13,068 nucleotides of DNA from Bacteroidia bacterium (GCA_025999435.1 BNXH01000048.1:1-13068); one strand, 5' to 3'. Positions 1-7,191 are shown, numbered from the stretch's first letter. The notes: generated from the sequence alone by a model not told the origin. Made by a program: numbers and translations.

Positions 1-127
1 ATTCTTCCATTATTGATTCGTCCAACCATAAGGTTAAACTGCCGCGTTGGCACAAACTTTTGTTATACGCTTGCCAATTCTTGATTTTATATTTATCTTT
101 GATCTGGGTTATCGGTGAGGTACTCAT
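1..127 (-). CDS. IS5-like transposase, N-terminal part (cut by window edge)
   Basis: An open frame starts at ATG (minus strand, 127) and runs off the left edge without a stop, giving 42 residues. The translation contains KYKIKNWQAYNKSL, then QRGSLTLW and LDESI. This K-I-x-N-W-x-x-Y-N-x-x-L...RGSLT-W-D/E pattern is what I know from the N-terminus of IS5-family (DDE) transposases, which cut and rejoin IS ends. The catalytic DDE residues would lie outside the window, so whether the copy is intact cannot be judged. No frameshift is visible in the part present. It faces away from the sigma-54 activator operon. Family assignment is by motif memory only. Confidence 0.8.
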   Translation of the reverse strand, partial: MSTSPITQIKDKYKIKNWQAYNKSLCQRGSLTLWLDESIMEE

Positions 128-204
128 GTATCTACTTTTTTGAATTTGCAAATACAAAAATACACCTGTAACCCTTCTTTTACAATACCGTTGCAACAAA
201 GTCC
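1..204 (-). mobile_element. IS5-like insertion sequence, 5' end
   Basis: The transposase start lies at 127 on the minus strand, so the outer end of the element should fall shortly to its right. At 191-204 the plus strand reads TTGCAACAAAGTCC, which on the minus strand is GGACTTTGTTGCAA. This looks like an IS terminal inverted repeat at a plausible distance (about 64 nt) from the start codon. The matching repeat at the other end is outside the window, so the boundary at 204 is an inference. No target duplication can be checked. Confidence 0.45.
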
Positions 205-304
205 TTTTTAGTTAAAAAGTTACGAGTTTTAAGTTCCGAGCGCTCACTACTGACTACTGAAGAATTATGAATTAAACAATATATTAAATATTGATAACCA
301 ATTT

Positions 305-450
305 GCCCGTAGGGCATCCATATCAATAGAAAAAACGTACAATACAACAACAAATCCCCGGAGGGGATTCACGAATGGACAGGTGGATGCCCTACGGGCA
401 ACTTATGAGGGGATTAGGCTGTTTTCTATTGATATGCAAGCCCTACGGGC
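305..450. repeat. Three-copy REP-like inverted repeat
   Basis: The 11-nt core GCCCGTAGGGC / GCCCTACGGGC occurs at 305-315, 389-399 and 440-450. The first copy is inverted relative to the other two. The first and third share a longer 29-nt arm: 305-333 and 422-450 pair as TTTTCTATTGATATG, a variable triplet, then the core. The middle copy shares TGGATGCCCTACGGGCAA with the first. Between them is a small hairpin, AATCCCC-gga-GGGGATT (353-369). The element sits between the IS5-like end and the promoter of the next operon. Such elements are often moved by Y1 (RAYT-type) transposases, but none is seen here. Confidence 0.7.
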
Positions 451-537
451 TATTAGAAGGTATGGCCTTGTTGACTGATAACTGATAACTTTTAGAAATC
501 TTCACTAAAAAAGACTGACACAAACCGAATAAATATG

Positions 538-545
538 TAATTTTG
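538..545 (+). promoter_or_regulatory. Putative Bacteroidetes -7 box for the activator-lptE-secG operon
   Basis: TAATTTTG matches the Bacteroidetes primary sigma factor -7 consensus TAnnTTTG and lies 33 nt before the ATG at 578. No convincing -33 TTTG is seen at the expected distance, so this is a moderate call. Transcription would start near 549-551. Confidence 0.5.
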
Positions 546-577
546 TCAGGTTTCGTTAAACATTACTGACTAAGCAT

Positions 578-1834
578 ATGGCAAAACCAGATATTCAACA
601 AGTAAAACAACGCTTCGGTATCATAGGGAACTGTCCCGACCTGAACCGGGCTATAGATATTGCCCTCCAAGTCGCCCCCACCGATATGTCGGTGCTGGTG
701 ACAGGAGAGAGTGGCGTGGGTAAAGAAAACTTCCCGCAAATTATTCATCAGTTCAGCCACCGCAAACATGGGACATACATAGCTGTCAATTGCGGCTCTA
801 TACCCGAAGGTACCATTGACTCGGAACTTTTCGGCCACGAAAAAGGCTCATTTACAGGAGCTACCGGTGAACGCAAGGGATATTTCGAAGTTGCGAACGG
901 AGGCACTTTATTTTTGGACGAAGTAGGAGAATTACCGCTCTCTACGCAAGCCCGGTTGTTACGTGTATTGGAAACCGGAGAATTTATAAAAGTAGGCTCG
1001 TCGAAAGTAGAGAAAACCGATGTACGTGTTGTCGCTGCTACTAATCTGGATATGATAACAGCAACCCGCAACGGTCGTTTCAGAGAAGATTTATATTATC
1101 GCCTGAATACTGTTCCAATACGGATTCCTGCGCTCAGAGAGAGGAAAGATGACATCCCTCTCCTATTCAGAAAATTCGCCGGCGACTGTGCTGAAAAATA
1201 CAGCATGCCTCCTATCTCATTGACAGACGAAGCGCGCAGAATGCTGAAAGACTACTATTGGCCCGGAAATATCCGCCAATTGAAAAATATTACCGAACAA
1301 ATATCTATTATAGAACAAAGTAGAGAAATTACAGCCGATATACTTAAATTATACCTCCCGGCTAACGAAGTAGGATTAGTGCCTATTGGCAATTTGAGTA
1401 ATGATCAGAAGACATTCAACAATGAACGTGAGATTCTATATCAGGTGCTGTTCGATATGAAAAAAGACATGAACGAACTAAAGAAGATCGTCCACGACAT
1501 TGTAGCCGGAAACCTAAAGGCTTCGGATATAGTTTCTGCTCCAATAATAAACAACGACCCCCCTCTTACGCCAATGGTCGTTAATCAAAATGAAAGGGCA
1601 GCTATTCCCTTAAAAGAAAACCTGCACACACCTGCCGATATTACAGAAGCAGATGTTATATACGACCCCGATTATGAAGAAGAAACCCTTTCGTTGCAGG
1701 ATGTGGAGAAAGACATGATAATAAAAGCATTGGACCGTCACAACGGAAAACGAAAAAACGCCGCAAAAGACTTGAAAATATCGGAACGTACACTCTATCG
1801 TAAAATAAAAGAATATAATTTGGAAAATCTATGA
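578..1834 (+). CDS. Sigma-54-dependent transcriptional activator (AAA+ and Fis-type HTH, no sensor domain)
   Basis: This 418-residue protein is a bacterial enhancer-binding protein, which uses ATP hydrolysis to open promoters bound by sigma-54 RNA polymerase. The AAA+ domain begins near residue 14: Walker A GESGVGKE (43-50), the sigma-54 contact loop GSFTGA (90-95, a common variant of GAFTGA), Walker B LFLDE (111-115), the arginine region RFREDLYYRL (from 167) and WPGN (228-231). A linker follows, then a Fis-type helix-turn-helix at about 372-415 (NAAKDLKISERTLYRKIKEY). There is no receiver, GAF or PAS domain at the N-terminus, so activity must be controlled by level, by a partner or not at all. 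It is first in an operon with lptE, overlapping it by ATGA. The target promoter is unknown; a sigma-54-like site lies before groES in this window. Confidence 0.92.
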   Translation: MAKPDIQQVKQRFGIIGNCPDLNRAIDIALQVAPTDMSVLVTGESGVGKENFPQIIHQFSHRKHGTYIAVNCGSIPEGTIDSELFGHEKGSFTGATGERKGYFEVANGGTLFLDEVGELPLSTQARLLRVLETGEFIKVGSSKVEKTDVRVVAATNLDMITATRNGRFREDLYYRLNTVPIRIPALRERKDDIPLLFRKFAGDCAEKYSMPPISLTDEARRMLKDYYWPGNIRQLKNITEQISIIEQSREITADILKLYLPANEVGLVPIGNLSNDQKTFNNEREILYQVLFDMKKDMNELKKIVHDIVAGNLKASDIVSAPIINNDPPLTPMVVNQNERAAIPLKENLHTPADITEADVIYDPDYEEETLSLQDVEKDMIIKALDRHNGKRKNAAKDLKISERTLYRKIKEYNLENL

Positions 1835-2346
1835 AAAGAATAATCTCGCTTGTTATTTTATCCATAGCGATGGTGGCCTGCACGATCTCATATAAATTTA
1901 ATGGATCGAATATCGACTATAAAGAAAATCCGACCATCAATATCCGTGATTTCCAGAATCAGGCACCACTCGTTTATCCGCCGCTAACGCAAACGTTTAA
2001 CGAACGGATGAAGGACGTATTTGTACGAGGCACGAAGCTACAGCTAACCGATGTAAATCCGTCGATGGAGATAGAAGGCGAGATTGTCCGCTACGATCTG
2101 ACTCCCCTATCTGTAAAAGAAAACAATCAGGGCATTAACCTGGCATCGGAAACCCGCCTGACCATGTCTGTGAAATTCCGTTTCCGTAATAATAAAAGAC
2201 CGGAAGAAGATAAAGAAGAAACGATTTCGGCATACCGGGATTTTGCCAGCAGCAGAATGCTTACCGAGGTACAGGATCAGCTCATAGAAGAATTAAACAA
2301 AGATATTGTAGACCAGATATTCAATGCCACAATGGGCAATTGGTAA
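1831..2346 (+). CDS. lptE: LptE-family LPS assembly lipoprotein
   Basis: The 171-residue product has a lipoprotein signal peptide: KR, a hydrophobic stretch and a lipobox MVAC with Cys17 as the lipidated residue. The mature part (SYKFNGSNIDY, QAPLVYPPLTQTF, EIEGEIVRYDLTPL, ending DQIFNATMGNW) matches what I recall of the Bacteroidetes LptE family. LptE plugs the LptD barrel and helps insert lipopolysaccharide into the outer membrane. Its start overlaps the activator stop (ATGA, 1831-1834), implying translational coupling, and the next gene begins 3 nt after its stop. Function is by family; no experiment is implied. Confidence 0.88.
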   Translation: MKRIISLVILSIAMVACTISYKFNGSNIDYKENPTINIRDFQNQAPLVYPPLTQTFNERMKDVFVRGTKLQLTDVNPSMEIEGEIVRYDLTPLSVKENNQGINLASETRLTMSVKFRFRNNKRPEEDKEETISAYRDFASSRMLTEVQDQLIEELNKDIVDQIFNATMGNW

Positions 2347-2349
2347 AGA

Positions 2350-3132
2350 ATGGATATTCAACAGTTTTATCAGTTCATCAAAAAAGATGCTATCGCGAAT
2401 AGGCAAGAAGCAGAATCGCTAAGAGAGCTTATCGAAGAATATCCATATTTTCAAGCTGCGATCTTTGCCTATTTAAAATCTTTGTACACTGACAGCGACA
2501 ACGGCTATAAAAATGAGCTGGAACGGTTAAGTATCTCTATAAATGACCGGAGAGCTTTGTTTTATTATATATTCAGTGAAGAATATGATAGTTTCTTTGC
2601 CCAAACAAGTAAAAAAGAAATAAATGAAGATAAAACCAGCATATTGCTAAACGCATTTTTCGAATCTCGCGATGAAGAAACGTCTGATTTGGAATATAAT
2701 ATTTCTCACTCCAGCTTGGCTAGTACAGATTACCTCTCATACGCACAAAGTGAAGAGGCTTTAAAACTTACAGGGTGCACTTCAGGACAAGAAAATCAAG
2801 AAGAAACAATTAACCTGAAGCACCAAAGCATTATAGACTCTTTTATCAACAAATCGGAAGAAGGTGAAATCCGTATCCGGATCAAAGAAAAAGATAAATA
2901 TGAGGAGGGTGAAGAAAGAAATGAGGGAGAAAATGAAGAAGAACTGACTGAAGACATATTTTTTACGGAAACTCTCGCCAAAATATATATAAAACAGAAA
3001 AAGTACGAGAAGGCGTATAAAATAATTAAACATTTAAGTTTGAATTATCCGAAAAAAAATATTTACTTTGCAGACCAATTGAGTTTTCTCGAAAAATTGA
3101 TTATAAATACAAAACATAAAGATAAAAAATGA
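2350..3132 (+). CDS. Acidic TPR-like protein of unknown function (lptE-secG operon)
   Basis: The product has 260 residues. It has a helical N-terminus (FYQFIKKDAI, LRELIEEYPYFQAA), a weakly conserved polar middle, a highly charged stretch at about 180-202 (KDKYEEGEERNEGENEEE) and a C-terminal helix pair at about 208-250 (LAKIYIKQKKYEKAYKII, then SLNYPKKNIYF) that looks like a single tetratricopeptide repeat. I see no signal peptide or membrane segment, so it is probably cytoplasmic. It lies between lptE (3 nt) and secG (ATGA overlap). Its position suggests a role in envelope or secretion biogenesis, but this is inference. The gene is more AT-rich than its neighbours, and the middle may be disordered. 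Confidence 0.75.
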   Translation: MDIQQFYQFIKKDAIANRQEAESLRELIEEYPYFQAAIFAYLKSLYTDSDNGYKNELERLSISINDRRALFYYIFSEEYDSFFAQTSKKEINEDKTSILLNAFFESRDEETSDLEYNISHSSLASTDYLSYAQSEEALKLTGCTSGQENQEETINLKHQSIIDSFINKSEEGEIRIRIKEKDKYEEGEERNEGENEEELTEDIFFTETLAKIYIKQKKYEKAYKIIKHLSLNYPKKNIYFADQLSFLEKLIINTKHKDKK

Positions 3133-3482
3133 TCGCGCTTGTTACCATATTAATTGTTATCGCTGCTATTGCTTTAGTGTTGATAGTTTTAGTACAAAAC
3201 TCAAAAGGAGGAGGTCTGTCATCAGGATTTTCTTCATCAAATGCCATTATGGGCGTTCGCAAAACAACTGATTTCCTTGAAAAAACGACTTGGGGATTGG
3301 CTGGTTTCATTATGATAATGAGTATCGTATGTGTAATGATAAGACCTAAAGGCAGTATCAATGCACCTGCTACACAGATTGAAACTCAACAACCAGTTCC
3401 GGCAGGAACGCCGGATATGTCTACAAACATTCCTGCAAGCCAAGGGACTCAACAAACACCTGCAACAACACCTGAAAATTAA
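3129..3482 (+). CDS. secG: Preprotein translocase subunit SecG
   Basis: The 117-residue protein has two membrane helices, about residues 2-22 and 55-72. The SecG signature VLVQNSKGGGLSSGF (about 20-34) follows the first helix, with FLEKTTW before the second. SecG is the small accessory subunit of the SecYEG channel. The tail from about residue 75 is rich in Pro, Thr and Gln and extends beyond the usual core, as is common in Bacteroidetes. The start overlaps the previous stop (ATGA, 3129-3132). It is the last gene of the operon, followed by a clear terminator. Confidence 0.95.
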   Translation: MIALVTILIVIAAIALVLIVLVQNSKGGGLSSGFSSSNAIMGVRKTTDFLEKTTWGLAGFIMIMSIVCVMIRPKGSINAPATQIETQQPVPAGTPDMSTNIPASQGTQQTPATTPEN

Positions 3483-3502
3483 TCAGGATTGAATAATACA
3501 GG

Positions 3503-3530
3503 AGCCTGCTGAAAATCAGCAGGCTTTTTT
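3503..3530 (+). terminator. Rho-independent terminator after secG
   Basis: A perfect 10-bp stem, AGCCTGCTGA (3503-3512) with TCAGCAGGCT (3516-3525), has a 3-nt AAA loop and is followed by a run of T. It lies 21 nt after the secG stop and closes the four-gene operon. Confidence 0.92.
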
Positions 3531-3559
3531 GTATATAAGGCATTAGATTCGTCTTGGTC

Positions 3560-3590
3560 TTTCATTATTTAGCAAAATATATTAGATTTG
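3560..3590 (+). promoter_or_regulatory. Bacteroidetes-type promoter for pyrH
   Basis: The -7 box TAGATTTG (3583-3590) matches TAnnTTTG exactly. A TTTC at 3560-3563 lies 19 nt upstream as a near-consensus -33 element (TTTG). The start would be near 3595, leaving a very short leader before the pyrH ATG at 3609. It follows the secG terminator, so pyrH begins a new transcript. Confidence 0.65.
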
Positions 3591-3608
3591 CATTAATATA
3601 AACTAGAT

Positions 3609-4319
3609 ATGGCAAAATACAACAGAATCCTTCTTAAACTGAGCGGAGAATCCCTAATGGGCGAACAACAATATGGCATAGACGAGAAACGTCTCAACGA
3701 ATATGCTTCACAAATAAAAGCTGTAGCCGATATGGGTGTACAGATAAGCATTGTCATCGGCGGCGGCAATATTTTTAGGGGTTTGAGCGGAGCCTCCAAA
3801 GGGTATGATCGTGTGAAAGGTGATCAAATGGGAATGTTGGCCACGGTCATAAACAGCCTTGCTCTAAGCTCCGCGCTGATAGCTACAGGTCAAAAATCCC
3901 GCGTACTCACAGCCATACGCATGGAACCTATAGGAGAAATATATAGTAAATGGAAAGCAATAGAGTCTATGCAAAACGGAGAGGTCGCAATCTTGTCGTG
4001 TGGAACAGGGAATCCGTTCTTTACTACCGACACAGGCTCATCATTACGCGGTATAGAAATAGAAGCGGATGTAATGCTGAAAGGTACACGTGTAGATGGA
4101 GTTTATACGGCAGACCCGGAAAAAGACCCTACTGCAACTAAATTCGAATCCATATCATACGATGAAGTCTACAAACGGGGCTTGAAAGTAATGGATCTGA
4201 CAGCGACTGTTATGTGTAAGGAGAATAATTTACCGATCGTTGTCTTTGACATGGATACTCCAGGCAATCTGGAAAAGCTGATGAAAGGTGAAAATATCGG
4301 TACTTATGTGCATATGTAG
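3609..4319 (+). CDS. pyrH: UMP kinase
   Basis: The 236-residue protein is a bacterial-type UMP kinase of the amino acid kinase fold, which converts UMP and ATP to UDP and ADP in pyrimidine synthesis. Visible motifs are KLSGESLMG (10-18), the glycine loop GGGNIFRG (51-58), GDQMGMLATVIN (71-82), GNPFFTTDTGSSLRG (134-148) and VDGVYTADP (162-170). Length is normal for the family. It is followed by frr after 58 nt; pyrH-frr proximity is common in bacteria. Two copies of a CAGTAGT heptamer follow the stop directly. Confidence 0.97.
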   Translation: MAKYNRILLKLSGESLMGEQQYGIDEKRLNEYASQIKAVADMGVQISIVIGGGNIFRGLSGASKGYDRVKGDQMGMLATVINSLALSSALIATGQKSRVLTAIRMEPIGEIYSKWKAIESMQNGEVAILSCGTGNPFFTTDTGSSLRGIEIEADVMLKGTRVDGVYTADPEKDPTATKFESISYDEVYKRGLKVMDLTATVMCKENNLPIVVFDMDTPGNLEKLMKGENIGTYVHM

Positions 4320-4377
4320 TCAGTAGTCAGTAGTATATTGGAAATCTTTAAATCTTGAAATAATAAATCATACAAAT

Positions 4378-4941
4378 ATGGCAGCAGACCTAAAACAAAT
4401 CGAACAAAAAGCAGAAGCTAAAATGCTGGCTTCCGTTGAATTTTTAGATGAAACCCTATCTCGCATTCGTGCCGGAAAAGCAAATCCTCATATTCTTGAC
4501 GGCATCAAGCTAGACTATTATGGAACACTTACTCCGCTAAGTGGTGTTGCGGCTATCAATACCCCTGATGCCCGGACAATTATTGTTCAGCCATGGGAAA
4601 AACAAATGTTGAAAGACGTAGAGAAAGCTATCTTAAACTCAGATGTAGGTATTACTCCTGACAACAACGGAGAAATTATCCGCCTGTCGATTCCCCCGCT
4701 AACAGAAGAACGCCGTAAGCAACTGGTAAAGCAAGCAAAGCAAGAAGCCGAAGAAGCAAAAGTAAGCATCAGAAATGCCCGCCGCGATGCAATCGACTCC
4801 ATCAAAAAAGCAGTAAAAGAAGGAGTTGCCGAAGACGTGGGAAAAGATGCCGAAAATGACATGCAGAAACTTCACGATAAGTACATCAAGAAGATAGATG
4901 ACGTTTTTGTGGCAAAAGAAAAAGAAATATTGACTGTATAA
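4378..4941 (+). CDS. frr: Ribosome recycling factor
   Basis: The 187-residue protein is full length for ribosome recycling factor, which with EF-G splits the post-termination ribosome. The core motif [13 protein letters not shown] (residues 29-41), the segment [14 protein letters not shown] and the C-terminal half [27 protein letters not shown] long helix are all typical. It shares a direction with pyrH, but the 58-nt gap contains the CAGTAGT heptamers and I see no convincing TAnnTTTG promoter there, so co-transcription from pyrH is likely. A strong inverted repeat follows the stop. Confidence 0.97.
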   Translation: MAADLKQIEQKAEAKMLASVEFLDETLSRIRAGKANPHILDGIKLDYYGTLTPLSGVAAINTPDARTIIVQPWEKQMLKDVEKAILNSDVGITPDNNGEIIRLSIPPLTEERRKQLVKQAKQEAEEAKVSIRNARRDAIDSIKKAVKEGVAEDVGKDAENDMQKLHDKYIKKIDDVFVAKEKEILTV

Positions 4942-4955
4942 TTAGCCAATTTAAA

Positions 4956-5015
4956 GATTTGAAAATTAGCCAATTGAAGATTGTAAGATTTTTTTCATTG
5001 GCTAATTTTCAAATC
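4956..5015. repeat. Perfect 19-bp inverted repeat between frr and rsgA
   Basis: GATTTGAAAATTAGCCAAT (4956-4974) is the exact reverse complement of 4997-5015, with a 22-nt loop that includes a T run. It starts 14 nt after the frr stop and ends 17 nt before the rsgA GTG. There is no T tract after the 3' arm, so it is not a classical terminator for frr. It resembles AT-rich 'aaaattagccaatttg' intergenic repeats; related sequence occurs near 6345-6390. It could attenuate rsgA or protect the frr 3' end. Confidence 0.8.
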
Positions 5016-5032
5016 TGGTAATTTTCAAATCA

Positions 5033-5959
5033 GTGAAAGGTCTGGTAATAAAAAACACAGGTAGCTGGTATCTAACCCGGACAGACGACGGACGGGATGT
5101 AGAATGCAAGGTCAAAGGTAATTTTCGCCTCAAAGGCATACGTAGCACCAATCCGATAGCCGTTGGCGACAGGGTTGTCATTGTCGAAAACGAGGAAGGA
5201 ACCGCACTTATTACAGAGATAGAAGATCGCAAAAACTATATTATCCGTAAATCCTCGAACCTGTCGAAACAGTCCCATATCCTTGCTGCCAATATAGACC
5301 TTTGTTTCCTTATCGTAACCATAAACCATCCGGTTACATCGACCGTCTTTATAGATCGCTTTCTGGCGTCGGCCGAAGCCTATAGAGTTGCCGTAAATCT
5401 GATTTTCAACAAAACGGATATTTATACAAAAGAGGAAACCGAATACATGAATGCTATAATAGCCATGTACGAGTATATTGGTTATCCGAGTATAAAGATA
5501 TCTGCTTTGAAAAATGAAGGTATGGCTACTTTACAGGAGAAAATAAAAAATAAAACCACGCTGTTTTCAGGTCACTCCGGCGTAGGTAAGTCTACATTGA
5601 TAAACTCTCTGATACCTGATACTAACCTGAAAACAGGCGCTATATCGGACTATCATGGAAAAGGAATGCATACGACCACATTTTCGGAAATGATAGAACT
5701 GCCTCAGGGAGGTTTTATAATCGATACTCCCGGAATTAAAGGCTTTGGCACTGTGGATATGGAAAAAGAAGAAATCTTTCATTTCTTTCCCGATATTTTT
5801 AAGTTCTCTAAAGATTGCCGGTTTAATAACTGTATTCATATCAATGAACCGGATTGCGCTGTCCGCAATGCTGTAGAACAACACTATATCAGTGAAAGCC
5901 GGTACAAGTCATACTTGAGTATGATGGAGGAAGAGGAAGACGAGAAATACCGCAAATAG
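5033..5959 (+). CDS. rsgA: Ribosome biogenesis GTPase RsgA (GTG start)
   Basis: The 308-residue protein is a circularly permuted GTPase that acts in late 30S subunit maturation. An N-terminal OB fold (about 1-65) precedes the permuted G motifs: NKTD (126-129, G4), SALK (157-160, G5), GHSGVGKST (180-188, G1) and DTPG (231-234, G3). A C-terminal zinc site has Cys262, Cys267, His269 and Cys275. The GTG start at 5033 is chosen because the translation from it ([12 protein letters not shown]) matches the family N-terminus and no ATG is nearby. A 91-nt gap with a strong hairpin separates it from frr. Confidence 0.95.
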   Translation: MKGLVIKNTGSWYLTRTDDGRDVECKVKGNFRLKGIRSTNPIAVGDRVVIVENEEGTALITEIEDRKNYIIRKSSNLSKQSHILAANIDLCFLIVTINHPVTSTVFIDRFLASAEAYRVAVNLIFNKTDIYTKEETEYMNAIIAMYEYIGYPSIKISALKNEGMATLQEKIKNKTTLFSGHSGVGKSTLINSLIPDTNLKTGAISDYHGKGMHTTTFSEMIELPQGGFIIDTPGIKGFGTVDMEKEEIFHFFPDIFKFSKDCRFNNCIHINEPDCAVRNAVEQHYISESRYKSYLSMMEEEEDEKYRK

Positions 5960-6041
5960 CTTTAATGCAAATTTTTTAACTAAAAAGTAACAAACTCCAC
6001 AGTAAATAGTAGTTAGCAGTCATCAGTCAACAAGGCCTTTT

Positions 6042-6141
6042 CGTCATTGCGAATTCGAAGAATCGGCGGAGCCAACAGGAGTGAAGCAATCCAGAGTATT
6101 GATTATTAATGGATTGCTTCGGGTAAACCCTCGCAATGACG
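6042..6141. repeat. Palindromic intergenic repeat, copy 1 (GTCATTGCGA type)
   Basis: The outer arms CGTCATTGCGA (6042-6052) and TCGCAATGACG (6131-6141) pair perfectly over 11 bp, and the inner arms GAAGCAATCC (6083-6092) and GGATTGCTTC (6111-6120) pair over 10 bp. The stretch 6081-6141 matches 7391-7451 at 59 of 61 positions. A block at 6061-6084 (AATCGGCGGAGCCAACAGGA and four more) is absent from copy 2 but appears inverted inside the MITE-like element at 10620-10643. It is a modular, mobile-looking repeat without coding capacity. Confidence 0.8.
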
Positions 6142-6234
6142 TGCGACAGTCAACAGTAAACAACTTGTACCTTGTACCTCGTATCTCGTCTACTCATAAC
6201 TTTTAACTAAAATGTAACAAACTACTACAGTGAA

Positions 6235-6262
6235 CAGTAGTTAGTAGTTAGTAGTCAGTAGT
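6235..6262. repeat. Tandem heptamers (C/T)AGTAGT, four copies
   Basis: CAGTAGT, TAGTAGT, TAGTAGT and CAGTAGT follow one another without gaps. The same heptamer is doubled right after pyrH (4321-4334), occurs inverted near 244-257 and has a CTCTACT relative at 7192-7212. Confidence 0.75.
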
Positions 6263-6376
6263 CAGTCAACAGCCAACAACTCGTACCTCGTATCTCGTCT
6301 ACTCGTATCTTTTAACTAAAATGTAACAAACTCCACACTCATTTTCTAATTCGCTAATTTTCTCATTTTCAAATTC

Positions 6377-6904
6377 TCAAATTGAAAATTCCTCCCGGCC
6401 ACTATGAACGATCGAAATATCCTCTTGCTCCATACCCATTTTTTGCAAATTAGCCTTGAGCATCCCGACAGAGCCCGCATCCGGTACCCGTATCTCTAAC
6501 TTTGTCGATGGAAACCGCTGTTCTTCAGCATTCTTACGCTCGCTGCGTTCCAATACCCACTGGATAGCACGCAGGTCGGGAGGATATTGCTTATGCTTTA
6601 CCACACGGGACTTTTCCACTTCCTCAGACGGATTATGACGCGATGGCTCGTAAGTAATCTTTTCTTCAGTAACCATATAACCTTCAAGCCGCTGCTTCAA
6701 CGAAATCCGGGCCGTTTTCACCAGCATTTCGTCGCAACGGTCTGCCGCGTCCTCCACTGCCTTGCGGAAATCCGGCTTCCCGTTTTTCCAGTCATAGAAT
6801 GTCTTCCTGTCGATTCCTACAGCATCACAAATTTCCGATACGGTATACATATCAGTTTCCATAAGCTTCACGATACGCTTTACTAACTTGTCCGAATATT
6901 TCAT
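6377..6904 (-). CDS. Orphan phage terminase small subunit-like HTH protein
   Basis: The 175-residue product starts with a helix-turn-helix at about 20-42 (YTVSEICDAVGIDRKTFYDW), followed by KPDFRKAVEDA and a charged helix (RCDEMLVKTARISLKQRLEGY). A lysine- and glutamate-rich strand region and IQWVLERSERKN come next. This layout is the one I recall from terminase small subunits of Bacteroidetes prophages, which bind phage DNA for packaging. No large terminase, portal or capsid gene is nearby: it is a lone gene in a repeat-rich patch, so it is a phage remnant or a domesticated DNA-binding protein. Its frame is intact and it looks more GC-rich than the flanking DNA. The C-terminus (VPDAGSVGMLK onward) is not familiar to me. 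Its first 12 codons and upstream region are duplicated at 7070-7188. Confidence 0.7.
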   Translation of the reverse strand: MKYSDKLVKRIVKLMETDMYTVSEICDAVGIDRKTFYDWKNGKPDFRKAVEDAADRCDEMLVKTARISLKQRLEGYMVTEEKITYEPSRHNPSEEVEKSRVVKHKQYPPDLRAIQWVLERSERKNAEEQRFPSTKLEIRVPDAGSVGMLKANLQKMGMEQEDISIVHSGREEFSI

Positions 6905-6964
6905 ATAAATAAGATTTAAAAATTTAATGATTTAAAGATTCAATTATTTCCAGTACACTACCCT

Positions 6965-7105
6965 CTACTTACTACTCATCTGCTGGCGCGGACTTCTAGT
7001 CCGTGTCTTGCTTGATAGAGCAAAATGCTTGCTACGCAACACACAGACGAGACGTCTGCGCGAGCGGGGCACGATACGCTTTACTAACTTGTCCGAATAT
7101 TTCAT
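6965..7105 (-). pseudogene. Relic start of a second terminase-like gene fused to a repeat
   Basis: From ATG at 7105 the minus strand encodes MKYSDKLVKRIV, identical to the first 12 residues of the intact gene at 6904. The reading frame then enters the inverted repeat at 6986-7061, gives an arginine-rich string and stops at 6965-6967 after 46 residues. The body of the gene is missing. It is best read as a duplication or recombination scar, not a functional peptide. Confidence 0.65.
6986..7061. repeat. Imperfect inverted repeat between the duplicated copies
   Basis: The 21-nt arms at 6986-7006 (GCGCGGACTTCTAGTCCGTGT) and 7041-7061 pair with 17 of 21 matches across a 34-nt loop. Each arm also has internal dyad character (GGACTTCTAGTCC; AGACGAGACGTCT). 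It looks like a REP or IS-derived palindromic repeat. Confidence 0.7.
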
Positions 7106-7191
7106 ATAAATAAAATTTAAAAATTTAATGATTTAATGATTTAAAGATTTCCAGTACACTACTCACTACCCTCTACTTACTACTTACTACT

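Larger units (their letters stand above)
5974..6336. repeat. Decayed tandem repeats with a TTTTAACTAAAATGTAAC unit
   Basis: The unit TTTTAACTAAAA(A/T)GTAACAAACT occurs in direct orientation at 5974, 6201 and 6310. Copies at 5974 and 6310 extend to CTCCAC. The last two are 109 nt apart and are each preceded by CGTACCTCGTATCTCGTCTACT-like text (about 6176-6196 and 6284-6305), so a block of about 109 nt has been duplicated in tandem. A different repeat (6042-6141) has been placed between the first and second copies. No gene is seen in 5960-6376. Confidence 0.7.
6869..7188. repeat. Direct duplication of the orphan gene's 5' end
   Basis: The segment beginning CACGATACGCTTTACTAACT occurs at 6869 and again at 7070. 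Both copies run through the gene's first 12 codons, the start codon and the same AT-rich upstream region, to about 6976 and 7188. The second copy carries small differences and short insertions. Between them is a 93-nt block with an imperfect inverted repeat (6986-7061). Confidence 0.85.

Noticed and set aside
46..66. TTGGCACAAACTTTTGTT as a sigma-54 site
   Set aside because: No GC doublet at the required spacing, and it is inside the transposase coding region.
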